Shown here piece after piece: positions 1 through 6,583 of a stretch of DNA of 7,700 nucleotides. The number at the start of each line of letters is the position of its first letter. Position 1 is the first letter of the stretch. Origin of the DNA: Bacteroidia bacterium (lineage in GTDB: Bacteria > Bacteroidota > Bacteroidia > NS11-12g > UBA9320). A model generated the notes under the pieces. The model was given only the letters and a program-made list of their open reading frames with translations, did no database searches and was not told where the DNA came from. The position numbers were made by a program, and so were the translations under genes. The DNA lies in assembly GCA_013042025.1 (NCBI GenBank), contig JABDQY010000290.1, positions 1 to 7,700 on the forward strand. Direction: 5' to 3'.

Positions 1-1
1 T

Positions 2-763
2 GGATGTCCTCCTCAAATAAAAGGTAGAATTGAACATTTTATAGGTAGGAAGGCTATGGATGTTACGAGCTTAGGAGAGGGTAAAATTGATTTACTTTTT
101 CAAGCAGGTCTTGTGAAAACACCTGCAGATTTATTCGATCTCTCAGCTAATGAGTTATTGGGTCTTAGTAAAACGATTGTAAGTGAAACAAGTGGAGAAG
201 AAAGAATAGTCAGTTTTCAAGAAAGGACGGTTGAAAATATTCTTAAAGGAATAGAAAATTCTAAGATACAACCCTTTGAACGGGTTTTATTTGGTTTAGG
301 AATCCGTTTTGTTGGTGAGACGGTTGCTAAAAAATTGGCATTTCATTTTAAGAATATAGATATGCTTATGGCTGCTGACTTTGAAGAGTTGAGCGGTGTT
401 AGTGAAATAGGGGGAGTAATCGCAAAGAGCTTAATTGATTATTTTACATTACCTCAGAATCAAGAAGAGGTTGAACGTTTAAAACTCGCAGGGTTAAACT
501 TTGAAGTTGTTGAAAAGGAATTGTCTTCGAATGTATTGGATGGTTCCAAGATAGTTGTCAGTGGTGTTTTTACTTTGTTTAGCAGAAACGAATTGAAGCA
601 ACTAATAGAGGATCACGGAGGTAAAAATGTAAGTTCAATATCTAAATCAACTGATTTTTTAATTGCCGGAGAAAGCATGGGTCCTGCTAAGAAAGAAAAA
701 GCAGAAAAACTTGGAGTTAAAATGATTAGCGAGCAAGAGTTTGCCCTTATGATTAAAGAATAA
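2..763 (+). CDS. ligA: NAD-dependent DNA ligase LigA, C-terminal part (5' end outside window)
   Basis: LigA seals nicks in duplex DNA using NAD+ and acts in replication and repair in the cytoplasm. The reading frame is open from base 2, so the gene enters from the left; the first in-frame ATG at 56 is internal, not the start. About 253 residues are visible, out of a usual 660-700. The segment opens with a CPPQ motif whose Cys should be the last zinc-finger ligand, followed by GRIEHFIGRKAMD, typical of LigA. Next come the helix-hairpin-helix repeats (ERVLFGLGIRFVGETVAKKLA, about nt 278-340), which bind DNA. A C-terminal BRCT domain covers roughly nt 530-750, with VVSGVF, GGK and FLIAGESMGPAK as landmarks. 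The adenylation domain with the catalytic Lys is outside the window. A short segment around TSGEERIVS (nt 185-215) looks like an insertion compared with flavobacterial LigA as I remember it. The identification is very secure. Confidence 0.97.
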   Translation, partial: GCPPQIKGRIEHFIGRKAMDVTSLGEGKIDLLFQAGLVKTPADLFDLSANELLGLSKTIVSETSGEERIVSFQERTVENILKGIENSKIQPFERVLFGLGIRFVGETVAKKLAFHFKNIDMLMAADFEELSGVSEIGGVIAKSLIDYFTLPQNQEEVERLKLAGLNFEVVEKELSSNVLDGSKIVVSGVFTLFSRNELKQLIEDHGGKNVSSISKSTDFLIAGESMGPAKKEKAEKLGVKMISEQEFALMIKE

Positions 764-778
764 TCTATGGCAAAAGTT

Positions 779-787
779 TACCTTTGC
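779..787 (+). promoter_or_regulatory. Bacteroidota-type -7 promoter box (TAccTTTGC) for the DUF6913-like gene
   Basis: The sequence TAccTTTGC matches the Bacteroidota sigma factor -7 consensus TAnnTTTG. I see no convincing TTTG -33 element at the usual 19-21 base spacing. The TTTG ends 5 bases before the TTG start at 792, so the transcript would begin at or almost at the start codon. The box lies in the short gap after ligA, giving the downstream pair its own promoter. Confidence 0.55.
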
Positions 788-791
788 ACTC

Positions 792-1301
792 TTGTCTAAT
801 ATTCGATATAATATTGGTGTAAAAAAGCTTAGTAAACATAAGCAAAAACCTAAAAATGAAGCACTGGTTCCGTTTGATTCAATTCGAGAAGTTGGAATTG
901 TTTATGACGTGAATCAAAAAAGTTCTCTTTTAACAAAAATTGTTCATCATTTTGAATCGGAAGGGAAAAAGGTATTTACGCTTGGTTATGTAAATAGCAA
1001 AGAATTAGGAGATTATGTGCCTAACTTAAAGGAAGGGTTTTATTGTAAGAAGGATTTAGGTTTTTTTGGGATTCCCAAAAAGGAATCAATTAGTAGTTTT
1101 ATAAACAAGGACTTTGATTATCTAATTAATCTAGATACCAAAGGAAGAATAGAGTTGCAAGCAGTTTCAACATTCAGTCTTGCACGAACACGAATAGGGA
1201 AGCATTTAGATTTATTTCAAAACGCTCATGATTTCATGGTAAAAGGCATTGCTGAAACAGAAGAAGAGATTTTTAACGAGATAATAAAATATATTAAGTA
1301 A
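792..1301 (+). CDS. DUF6913-like conserved Bacteroidota protein, TTG start
   Basis: This encodes a 169-residue soluble protein of unknown function with no signal peptide or membrane helix. It resembles the DUF6913 family of Bacteroidota: a basic N-terminus (residues 10-22, rich in Lys), then an alpha/beta pattern beginning with EVGIVYDV (33-40), a second strand KVFTLGYV (60-67), and FDYLINLDT (108-116), the most family-like block. The family assignment is from memory. There is no in-frame ATG before Met149. The TTG at 792 is preferred because it gives an N-terminus of family-like length and sits 5 bases after a promoter box, as the ATG starts of other genes here do. The frame is open upstream to 753 but offers no better start. 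The stop codon TAA shares its last A with the dapA ATG, so the two are probably translationally coupled. The position between ligA and dapA gives no clear functional clue. Confidence 0.8.
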   Translation: MSNIRYNIGVKKLSKHKQKPKNEALVPFDSIREVGIVYDVNQKSSLLTKIVHHFESEGKKVFTLGYVNSKELGDYVPNLKEGFYCKKDLGFFGIPKKESISSFINKDFDYLINLDTKGRIELQAVSTFSLARTRIGKHLDLFQNAHDFMVKGIAETEEEIFNEIIKYIK

Positions 1302-2167
1302 TGAAGCAATTTAGCGGTTTGGGAGTAGCGATGGTTACTCCATTTAATTCAGATGGAAGCATCGATTTTATTGGATTAGAAAATTTAACAAATCATCTTA
1401 TTGAAGGTGGTGTAAGTTATTTGGTGGTTATGGGAACTACAGGTGAAAATCCAACTATCAATGGAGATGAACAAGTGGCAATTCTACAAAAAGTAGTTGA
1501 GGTAAATGCAGGAAAATTACCTGTTGTATTCGGCATTGGAGGGAACAATACAGCTGAAGTGGTAAGTCGAATAAAGAACAGTGATTTAAATGGAGTTGAT
1601 GGTATTTTAAGTGTTAGTCCATATTATAACAAACCTAGTCAAGAAGGAATATACCAACATTTTAAGGCTGTTTCAGAAGCAAGTTCATTACCTATTATTA
1701 TGTACAATGTTCCTGGTAGAACAGGTTCTATTGTAAGTGCTGAAACCACCTTGAGAATTGCTCAGTTAGACAACATTGTGGCTACTAAGGAAGCAAGCGG
1801 TAGTTTTGATATTTGCATGGACATTATCAAAAGCAAATTCGAAAATTTTAGTGTTATAAGTGGAGATGATAACTACACGCTCTCCTATATAGCTGCAGGA
1901 ATGGATGGGGTGATTTCTGTGTTAGGAAATGCGTATCCAAAAGAATTTAGTCAGATGGTAAACTTTGCATTAGATGGTGATTTTAAAAGTGCTAGACATT
2001 TACATTATAAATTACTTCCTATGATGAAGGCCATATTCATGGATGGCAACCCAGGAGGGGTAAAGTATGTACTTAATAAACTGGGAATTTGTAAAAATGA
2101 GTTTAGACTTCCAGTAGTGCCAGTTAATAAGGATACTGCAAAAGCATTAGATTCCGCTATGCTGTAA
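1301..2167 (+). CDS. dapA: 4-hydroxy-tetrahydrodipicolinate synthase DapA
   Basis: DapA condenses pyruvate with aspartate semialdehyde to form 4-hydroxy-tetrahydrodipicolinate. This is the first committed step of diaminopimelate and lysine synthesis, in the cytoplasm. The 288-residue product has the normal family length and forms a single TIM barrel. Key residues are all present: the GTTGE motif at 45-49 (Thr46 and Thr47, equal to E. coli Thr44/45), Tyr109 in SPYYNKP, Tyr135 in the YNVPGRTG motif with Arg140 for substrate binding, and Lys163 in ATKEASG, the Schiff-base lysine. A glycine of the ISGDD motif follows at 188. The ATG overlaps the stop codon of the preceding gene by one base and has no Shine-Dalgarno sequence, so translation probably depends on coupling. 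The gene ends 11 bases from the stop of the convergent ridA-like gene. I have not tried to judge lysine sensitivity. The identification is very secure. Confidence 0.97.
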   Translation: MKQFSGLGVAMVTPFNSDGSIDFIGLENLTNHLIEGGVSYLVVMGTTGENPTINGDEQVAILQKVVEVNAGKLPVVFGIGGNNTAEVVSRIKNSDLNGVDGILSVSPYYNKPSQEGIYQHFKAVSEASSLPIIMYNVPGRTGSIVSAETTLRIAQLDNIVATKEASGSFDICMDIIKSKFENFSVISGDDNYTLSYIAAGMDGVISVLGNAYPKEFSQMVNFALDGDFKSARHLHYKLLPMMKAIFMDGNPGGVKYVLNKLGICKNEFRLPVVPVNKDTAKALDSAML

Positions 2168-2178
2168 AAGGGAGTTAT

Positions 2179-2595
2179 TTAAATAGTAGCAATAACCTTT
2201 AGTTCAATTGCAATAGGCGTAGGTAGGCAATTAATTTCCATCGTAGTTCTACAAGGCTGATTGTCTTTGAAATACTCTGCATACAAACGATTGTATGTTT
2301 TAAAATCGTCTTTCATATTGGTTAAAAATACGGTTACATCAACTATGTTGGCCCAACTGCTTCCACTATCTTCTAAGATATTTTTAATATTCGTAAATAC
2401 AGAATGACATTGAGCTTCAATATCATAACTTAGTATATTACCATCACTATCTAATTCTACACCAGGTATTTTTTTTGTTCCACGTTCTCTTGGTCCAACT
2501 CCGCTTAGAAACAAAAGGTTTCCTACTTTTCTAGCATGCGGATACGCTCCTACAGGTTCTGGAGCCTTACTGCTATTTAATATTTGATTAGTCAT
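2179..2595 (-). CDS. RidA-family protein, similar to 2-aminomuconate deaminase
   Basis: This 138-residue protein belongs to the RidA/YjgF/YER057c family, small trimeric proteins that hydrolyse reactive enamines and imines or act as specific deaminases. Family landmarks are GNLLFLSG (25-32), the VDVTVFLTNM block (85-94), Arg116 in QPCRTTMEI and Glu131 in IAIELKVIA. The Arg and Glu match E. coli RidA Arg105 and Glu120 with the same 15-residue spacing. The segment SGVGPRERGTKKIPG (31-45) is not typical of generic RidA but is like the 2-aminomuconate deaminases of the kynurenine/2-aminophenol pathways as I remember them. No other gene of that pathway is in the window, so the substrate is an inference. 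The ATG is the only sensible start. The gene follows the WD40 gene by 85 bases and may be transcribed both from its own promoter and by read-through. Confidence 0.9.
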   Translation of the reverse strand: MTNQILNSSKAPEPVGAYPHARKVGNLLFLSGVGPRERGTKKIPGVELDSDGNILSYDIEAQCHSVFTNIKNILEDSGSSWANIVDVTVFLTNMKDDFKTYNRLYAEYFKDNQPCRTTMEINCLPTPIAIELKVIATI

Positions 2596-2622
2596 TTGTA
2601 AATATTTGAATTGCTTATGGGG

Positions 2623-2631
2623 CGAAAACTA
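2623..2631 (-). promoter_or_regulatory. Possible -7 promoter box (TAgtTTTCG) upstream of the ridA-like gene
   Basis: Read on the minus strand, TAGTTTTCG differs from the TAnnTTTG consensus by one base (C for G). It would start transcription about 20 bases before the ATG at 2595. A second weaker candidate (AAccTTTG on the minus strand) lies near 2660-2667. No -33 TTTG is correctly spaced from the first box. The support is weak, and read-through from the WD40 gene is equally possible. Confidence 0.3.
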
Positions 2632-2680
2632 CACTATTTATGGTGATTATAAAAACAGAACAAAGGTTTAGGAGATGAAC

Positions 2681-3865
2681 TTAGTCCATTCTGATTTCAA
2701 CTTGTTTTGATTTTTTTAGAATCACTTCAGACGAAGATTTTGATTCCTTCTTTTCTTTGGAGCTTGGAGTTTTAACTGGCTTTGGCTTCACTTCTGTTTT
2801 CTCAACTTTATCCTCCTTATGTTCTTCATAAATTGACTCGTATAACTCCTTTTCTTTCTTATCCGCGAAATATCGTTTTGGTAATTTAATGTTGCGAGCT
2901 TTTAACTTAGTTGGGATAATGTAAAATCCAGAAGATTCACTTCCGTCCATACTCGCTGCAACAGCAATCTTAGTTAAGTCCGGAGAAATTGCAATTGCAT
3001 TACACTTATGCTTTGGCAATACTTCAAACATCAATTTGTCCCCTGTTTCTACGCTAAACAAACCAACACCTCCATCTAAACCACAACTCACCAGATAAAC
3101 TCCAAAAGGATCTAATTCTATGTCGGTAACGGCCCAAGTATGTTGGATTATGGTATTCTCCACTTTGCCGTTTTGTAAGTTCCAGATTTTTATCGTTCGA
3201 TCTTTCGAACTTGAAATTAGGTATTTTCTGTTCGGAGTAACTAATATATCAGTAACGTTATCTAAATGACCTTCATAGGTCCTAAGAACTTTCCCAAAAA
3301 CATCATATTGTGTTATTGTAGCAGAGCCTTCGTTCGCAATAAAGTAACTTCTTCGGTCTATAGAAACACATGCTGCTGATATAGGTCTCTTGGTAACGAC
3401 TTTTAAAATTTTCTTTTTAGTGAGGTCATAGGTTATGAAATTTCCGTCGTCGCCTGCAATGAAGATAGTTCTCATTCCAGGACCATAAATCAACTTATTA
3501 ATTTGTGAGTTGTTAATGTTTAAGAATGAATCTAATCCAACGATATCCCAGCTAGACAAGTCATTAAAACCATAAATAGCTAATTTTCCTTCTTGTCCAC
3601 CTGCAAGCATTTTGTATCCGTCTCTACTAAATGCAATTGATTTAACGGCACCATGAAAATCTTTCAGTTCTTGTTGAATCACATAAAGACTATCATTTGA
3701 ATAAACAATTAGTTTACTGTCCCAACCCCCAGATACTATGTGAGTGTTATCTGGACTGAAAGCTAAACAGCTCACATCATCACTATGTTTATCAATAAAC
3801 TTATAATCTGTTTGTGCTCTGCTTACTAGTGATACTAATAAAATAAAATATAATATACCTCTCAT
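2681..3865 (-). CDS. Secreted WD40-repeat (beta-propeller) protein
   Basis: The 394-residue product starts with a signal peptide: MRG, a hydrophobic core ILYFILLVSLV, and a likely cut after SRA (residue 17). The mature protein would therefore leave the cytoplasm, probably to the periplasm; there is no lipoprotein Cys. About seven WD40-like repeats follow at roughly 23-57, 68-100, 118-150, 160-190, 198-230, 240-272 and 283-318, enough for a seven-bladed propeller. The fifth is the most canonical, with GH at 199-200, SKDRTIKIW at 220-228 and a closing NL. Others keep the FSPD-HIVSGGWD pattern. The tail (about 330-394) is highly charged, rich in Lys, Glu and Ser with KPKPVK, and probably disordered. 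WD40 propellers usually serve as binding scaffolds, and no enzymatic motif is visible. The gene starts 19 bases after the ABC permease with no promoter box between, so it is probably in that operon and may work with the transporter. Confidence 0.9.
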   Translation of the reverse strand: MRGILYFILLVSLVSRAQTDYKFIDKHSDDVSCLAFSPDNTHIVSGGWDSKLIVYSNDSLYVIQQELKDFHGAVKSIAFSRDGYKMLAGGQEGKLAIYGFNDLSSWDIVGLDSFLNINNSQINKLIYGPGMRTIFIAGDDGNFITYDLTKKKILKVVTKRPISAACVSIDRRSYFIANEGSATITQYDVFGKVLRTYEGHLDNVTDILVTPNRKYLISSSKDRTIKIWNLQNGKVENTIIQHTWAVTDIELDPFGVYLVSCGLDGGVGLFSVETGDKLMFEVLPKHKCNAIAISPDLTKIAVAASMDGSESSGFYIIPTKLKARNIKLPKRYFADKKEKELYESIYEEHKEDKVEKTEVKPKPVKTPSSKEKKESKSSSEVILKKSKQVEIRMD

Positions 3866-3884
3866 AAGTACGTGCTAATTTACG

Positions 3885-5189
3885 TTAATTTTTGTAAAAA
3901 AGCCACTTAGCTAATTCCTTGTAACTTGGCTTTTTGCCATACATGAGTATTCCAGTTCGATATATTTTACCAGCTAACCAAATGGTTCCTAGAATAGTTA
4001 GTACAAGAATCGTCATTGATAAAACTACTTGCATCGGGTCAGGATCGAATGGAATTCTGGCCATCATAACAATAGGGCTAGAGATCGGAATGAGTGATAA
4101 CCATACTGCAAGTGTGCCGTTTGGGTCGTTAATAACTACTGAGAAAGCAATCATCATAGAAAACACAAGAGGTAGTGTAACAGGCAGCATAAATTGTTGG
4201 GTATCTGTTTCGCTATCAACAGCACTTCCAATTGCGGCAAAAAGCCCTCCGTAGAGGAGGTAACCACCAATAAAATAAAACAAGAATGTACCAAATATTT
4301 TAAGAAGTGGTAACCCAAAAAAGGCAGCAATTGCTTGTTCTTGGAAGCTATCCATTTGTGCAACTGCAGGGTTATTTGATAACTCTTGCATCTCGCTTGT
4401 ATTTAGCATTTCTATACCGAAGAAGAGACTGATAATAGTCATTAAAAAACCGCTTAATAGCACCCATATCCCAATTTGAGTTAACCCAACAGCAGCAATT
4501 CCAATAACCTTTCCCATCATAAGTTGAAATGGTTTTACTGTACTTACAATTAGCTCCACGATTCTATTTGTTTTTTCTTCAATAACTCCTTTCATAACCT
4601 GAACACCGTAAAGGAAAATAAAGAAATAGATAAGCACGGCAAGTGCCATTCCTAGCATTGTGTTAATTCCAATGTTACTGGAAGTTATGTTTCCGTCATT
4701 GTCAATTTTGAATTCTTTTATTGACACACGACTATTTAAACTATCTATTGAAGATTGTGATATTCCTAATTGCTCAAGCTTGTCTCGCTTTAGTTTTGCC
4801 CTGAATGCATCTTGAATTTTATCATTTTCAGAAACGCTCAAGTTTTCCCTACTTTGATAGGTAAGTTCCAGTTTATTCCCAATTATTCCTTTTACCTCCA
4901 ACAATCCATTAATTGAATCAGAATTACCTAAATCTTGAACTGAAAAATCTTCCTTAAAGATGAAGTTTAGTTTTTCGGGATTCTCAATTTCGTGTTTAAA
5001 GGAGTTTGTAGGGTCGAGTACAACAATTGTTTTTTCCGTACTCCCAACATTTTCATTCATGGCCATCCAACCTATACCACCATAAAATCCTGCAATAAGT
5101 AATGGAGCAAGAAGAGTCATGATTATGAAACTCTTTTTCTTAACTCGTGATAGGTATTCCCTACTGGTAATTATCCAAATATTATTCAT
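3885..5189 (-). CDS. ABC-2 type transporter permease (NatB/YhaP-like)
   Basis: This is the membrane subunit of an ABC exporter, 434 residues. It has the family layout. A short cytoplasmic N-terminus (NIWIITSREYLSRVKKKSF) leads to a first helix at about 22-42, then a large extracytoplasmic domain at about 45-175. A cluster of roughly six helices follows, near 178-200, 226-256, 298-322, 335-353, 361-378 and 388-408. The stretch after the second helix, VIEEKTNRIVELIVSTVKPF at 202-221, is the hallmark that couples these permeases to their ATPase. The family includes NatB, linked in Bacillus to sodium export, but many members move unknown substrates, so no substrate is assigned. The ATG lies inside the end of the ATPase gene (8-base overlap), showing tight coupling. 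There is no Shine-Dalgarno sequence. The WD40 gene follows after 19 bases. Confidence 0.93.
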   Translation of the reverse strand: MNNIWIITSREYLSRVKKKSFIIMTLLAPLLIAGFYGGIGWMAMNENVGSTEKTIVVLDPTNSFKHEIENPEKLNFIFKEDFSVQDLGNSDSINGLLEVKGIIGNKLELTYQSRENLSVSENDKIQDAFRAKLKRDKLEQLGISQSSIDSLNSRVSIKEFKIDNDGNITSSNIGINTMLGMALAVLIYFFIFLYGVQVMKGVIEEKTNRIVELIVSTVKPFQLMMGKVIGIAAVGLTQIGIWVLLSGFLMTIISLFFGIEMLNTSEMQELSNNPAVAQMDSFQEQAIAAFFGLPLLKIFGTFLFYFIGGYLLYGGLFAAIGSAVDSETDTQQFMLPVTLPLVFSMMIAFSVVINDPNGTLAVWLSLIPISSPIVMMARIPFDPDPMQVVLSMTILVLTILGTIWLAGKIYRTGILMYGKKPSYKELAKWLFYKN

Positions 5190-6087
5190 AATTGCTAGCA
5201 GTTAAAGTTAAAAATACATCCTGCATACTTGGAATAATTTCTCGATATTCTTTAATTTCAATAGGCTGATTATTAAAGATTTGAATGCTATGCTTATCGT
5301 CATTGTAGCTAAATACAAGGCGATTAATCCCATCAATTTCTTCTTGTTGTTTGATGTTGATGTTTGCTAAGTTATTGGTGTCTAACAAACCAGCAAATTT
5401 GAGTTCGTAGGTATTGTCTTTTAAACTATTCCGTACACTTGAAACAGAACCCTGTATTACTAGTTTTGCTTCGTTAATTAGAACCACTTCTTCACATATA
5501 GCTTCTACACTTTCCATTCGATGAGTGGATAGCATAATAGAAGCACCGTCATTTTTTAATCGTACAATTTCATCTTTTATAAGTTGGGTGTTTTTTGGAT
5601 CAAATCCAGTAAATGGTTCATCAAGAATTATAAACTTTGGGTTATGCATTACAGTAACTATGAACTGAATTTTTTGCTGCATCCCTTTACTTAATTCTTC
5701 TATTTTCTTTTTTTTCCAACTGGTAGCTTCAAACTTTTCTAGCCAACTATTGATAGTAATCTTGGCATCGGAGGCACTCATCCCTCTTAGTTTTGCGAAA
5801 TAAATGAGTTGGTCATATACATTCATTTTTTTGTATAAGCCTCTTTCTTCTGGTAAATAGCCAATGCTTTTGATATGTTCCTTGTTGAGTAATTCACCAT
5901 TAAACATAATTTGACCTTTATCAGGACCGGTAATTTGGTTAATGATTCTTATTAAGGAAGTTTTGCCTGCACCATTGGGTCCCAACAATCCAAAAATCTT
6001 ACCTTTTGGAACATCAAAAGATACCTTATCTAATGCAGTATGATTTGCATAGAACTTAGATACTTCTTGAATCTGAAGAATGCTCAT
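5182..6087 (-). CDS. ABC transporter ATP-binding protein (NatA-like)
   Basis: This is the cytoplasmic ATPase that powers the permease encoded just downstream, 301 residues. Motifs in order are Walker A GPNGAGKT (36-43), a Q-loop region GYLPEERGLY (76-85) in which Glu-Glu replaces the usual Gln as in NatA-like relatives, the signature LSKGMQQ (132-138), Walker B FIILDEP (152-158), D-loop GFDP (161-164) and the H-loop His189 in LSTHRMESVE. The last 80 or so residues, about 220-301, form the accessory C-terminal domain common in this subfamily (DUF4162-like), ending in a PSMQDVFL motif. The ATG at 6087 gives the standard start seven residues before the EVSKFYA strand and is preceded by a well-placed promoter box. 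It is the first gene of a probable three-gene operon with the permease and the WD40 protein. Export rather than import is expected, as no binding protein is present. Confidence 0.95.
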   Translation of the reverse strand: MSILQIQEVSKFYANHTALDKVSFDVPKGKIFGLLGPNGAGKTSLIRIINQITGPDKGQIMFNGELLNKEHIKSIGYLPEERGLYKKMNVYDQLIYFAKLRGMSASDAKITINSWLEKFEATSWKKKKIEELSKGMQQKIQFIVTVMHNPKFIILDEPFTGFDPKNTQLIKDEIVRLKNDGASIMLSTHRMESVEAICEEVVLINEAKLVIQGSVSSVRNSLKDNTYELKFAGLLDTNNLANINIKQQEEIDGINRLVFSYNDDKHSIQIFNNQPIEIKEYREIIPSMQDVFLTLTASNYE

Positions 6088-6094
6088 ATGAGAA

Positions 6095-6102
6095 CAAATT
6101 TA
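6095..6102 (-). promoter_or_regulatory. -7 promoter box (TAAATTTG) for the ABC/WD40 operon
   Basis: On the minus strand TAAATTTG fits TAnnTTTG exactly and ends 7 bases before the ABC ATPase ATG at 6087. Transcription should then start only a few bases ahead of, or at, the start codon. A ten-base palindrome ATTTTAAAAT (6103-6112) lies directly upstream of the box, in the spacer, and could be an operator or only AT-rich chance. No clear -33 TTTG is seen. A second match, TAAGTTTG, lies at 6211-6218 about 124 bases from the ATG. Confidence 0.5.
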
Positions 6103-6239
6103 ATTTTAAAATGTACAGAATTTATATTAGTCGATAAATGGATTATGAAACGTGAGGAAAGTGAGATTGTATTCTAATTTTATACTTCTAATGTTTCTTT
6201 TGAGTACAAACAAACTTAAATGTCAATCCATATAATTGG

Positions 6240-6452
6240 TTAGTGAGGTCCCAAATAAATAAGGTAGGCAACATACATAAGAAAAAGTCCTAGTATCATA
6301 TAGAAAATACGAGCTCCTTGTCTTCCAAATATTTTGATGAATGCTTCTGCTCTTCGATTATTGAAGAAGAACTCCATATTTAAAGAGCTTGCAACGAAGG
6401 TGAACATCCCAACAAGAACTGTGACTATTCCTAAGATTTGATTGGATTCCAT
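6240..6452 (-). CDS. Small two-helix membrane protein, Imm17 (immunity protein 17)-like
   Basis: This encodes a 70-residue membrane protein. Helix one spans about residues 6-25 (ILGIVTVLVGMFTFVASSL), then comes a loop with FFFNNRRAEAFIKIFGRQGAR (28-48), then helix two at about 49-67 (IFYMILGLFLMYVAYLIYL). The W/F-F-FN-R...GR-GAR-(I/F)-Y..LG pattern matches the Imm17 family of small immunity proteins from polymorphic toxin systems, as I remember it. Family membership is likely but not certain given the size. Family members often occur alone in Bacteroidota, and here too no toxin gene is nearby, so an immunity role is not shown. The ATG at 6452 is supported by a perfect promoter box 5 bases upstream. 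The gene is divergent from hutU and 152 bases from the ABC ATPase start, with no clear terminator between. Confidence 0.75.
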   Translation of the reverse strand: MESNQILGIVTVLVGMFTFVASSLNMEFFFNNRRAEAFIKIFGRQGARIFYMILGLFLMYVAYLIYLGPH

Positions 6453-6457
6453 TTAGA

Positions 6458-6465
6458 CAAAGTTA
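6458..6465 (-). promoter_or_regulatory. -7 promoter box (TAACTTTG) for the Imm17-like gene
   Basis: On the minus strand TAACTTTG is a perfect TAnnTTTG match, ending 5 bases before the ATG at 6452. No TTTG lies at the expected -33 spacing. The placement predicts a leaderless or nearly leaderless transcript, and supports the reality of this small gene. Confidence 0.55.
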
Positions 6466-6546
6466 AGAAAATGGATTTTGCTTTTTAGCTGTTTGTCTAC
6501 TATATACTCAAATTATTACTCAATTTCCAATCTTTCCATACTTGAT

Positions 6547-6577
6547 TTTGTTTATCAGCAACCAATTAGCAACTTTG
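6547..6577 (+). promoter_or_regulatory. Promoter of hutU: TTTG -33 element and CAacTTTG -7 box
   Basis: A TTTG at 6547-6550 and a CAacTTTG at 6570-6577 are separated by 19 bases, the spacing expected for the Bacteroidota -33/-7 pair. The -7 box deviates at its first base (C for T). It ends 6 bases before the hutU ATG at 6584. This is the only promoter in the window where both elements are visible. No inverted repeat that could bind a histidine-utilisation repressor was noticed around it. Confidence 0.55.
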
Positions 6578-6583
6578 CAGACA

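Noticed and set aside
76..85. AGGAGAGG resembling a Shine-Dalgarno sequence near the left edge
   Set aside because: It is inside the ligA coding frame, and no plausible start codon follows at the right distance.
767..799. ATG followed by a 10-codon open frame (MAKVYLCTLV) between ligA and the DUF6913-like gene
   Set aside because: It overlaps the TAccTTTGC promoter box and is in a different frame from the gene downstream; a leader peptide role is not supported by any attenuator-like structure.
3195..3210. Perfect inverted repeat GTTCGA-TCTT-TCGAAC, a possible hairpin
   Set aside because: It sits inside the WD40 coding region at the well-conserved SKDRTIKIW motif and lacks a T-run, so the protein sequence explains it.
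3934..4254. Open frame of 106 codons on the + strand
   Set aside because: It lies wholly antisense to the clear ABC permease gene, and its translation shows no family-like pattern.
4154..4363. Open frame of 69 codons on the - strand
   Set aside because: It is a shifted frame inside the ABC permease, with a Leu/Cys-rich product of no recognisable kind.
6211..6218. TAAGTTTG on the minus strand, a second -7-like box 124 bases upstream of the ABC ATPase
   Set aside because: It fits the consensus, but matches of this kind are expected by chance in AT-rich DNA, it has no spaced -33 element, and a better placed box lies at 6095-6102.
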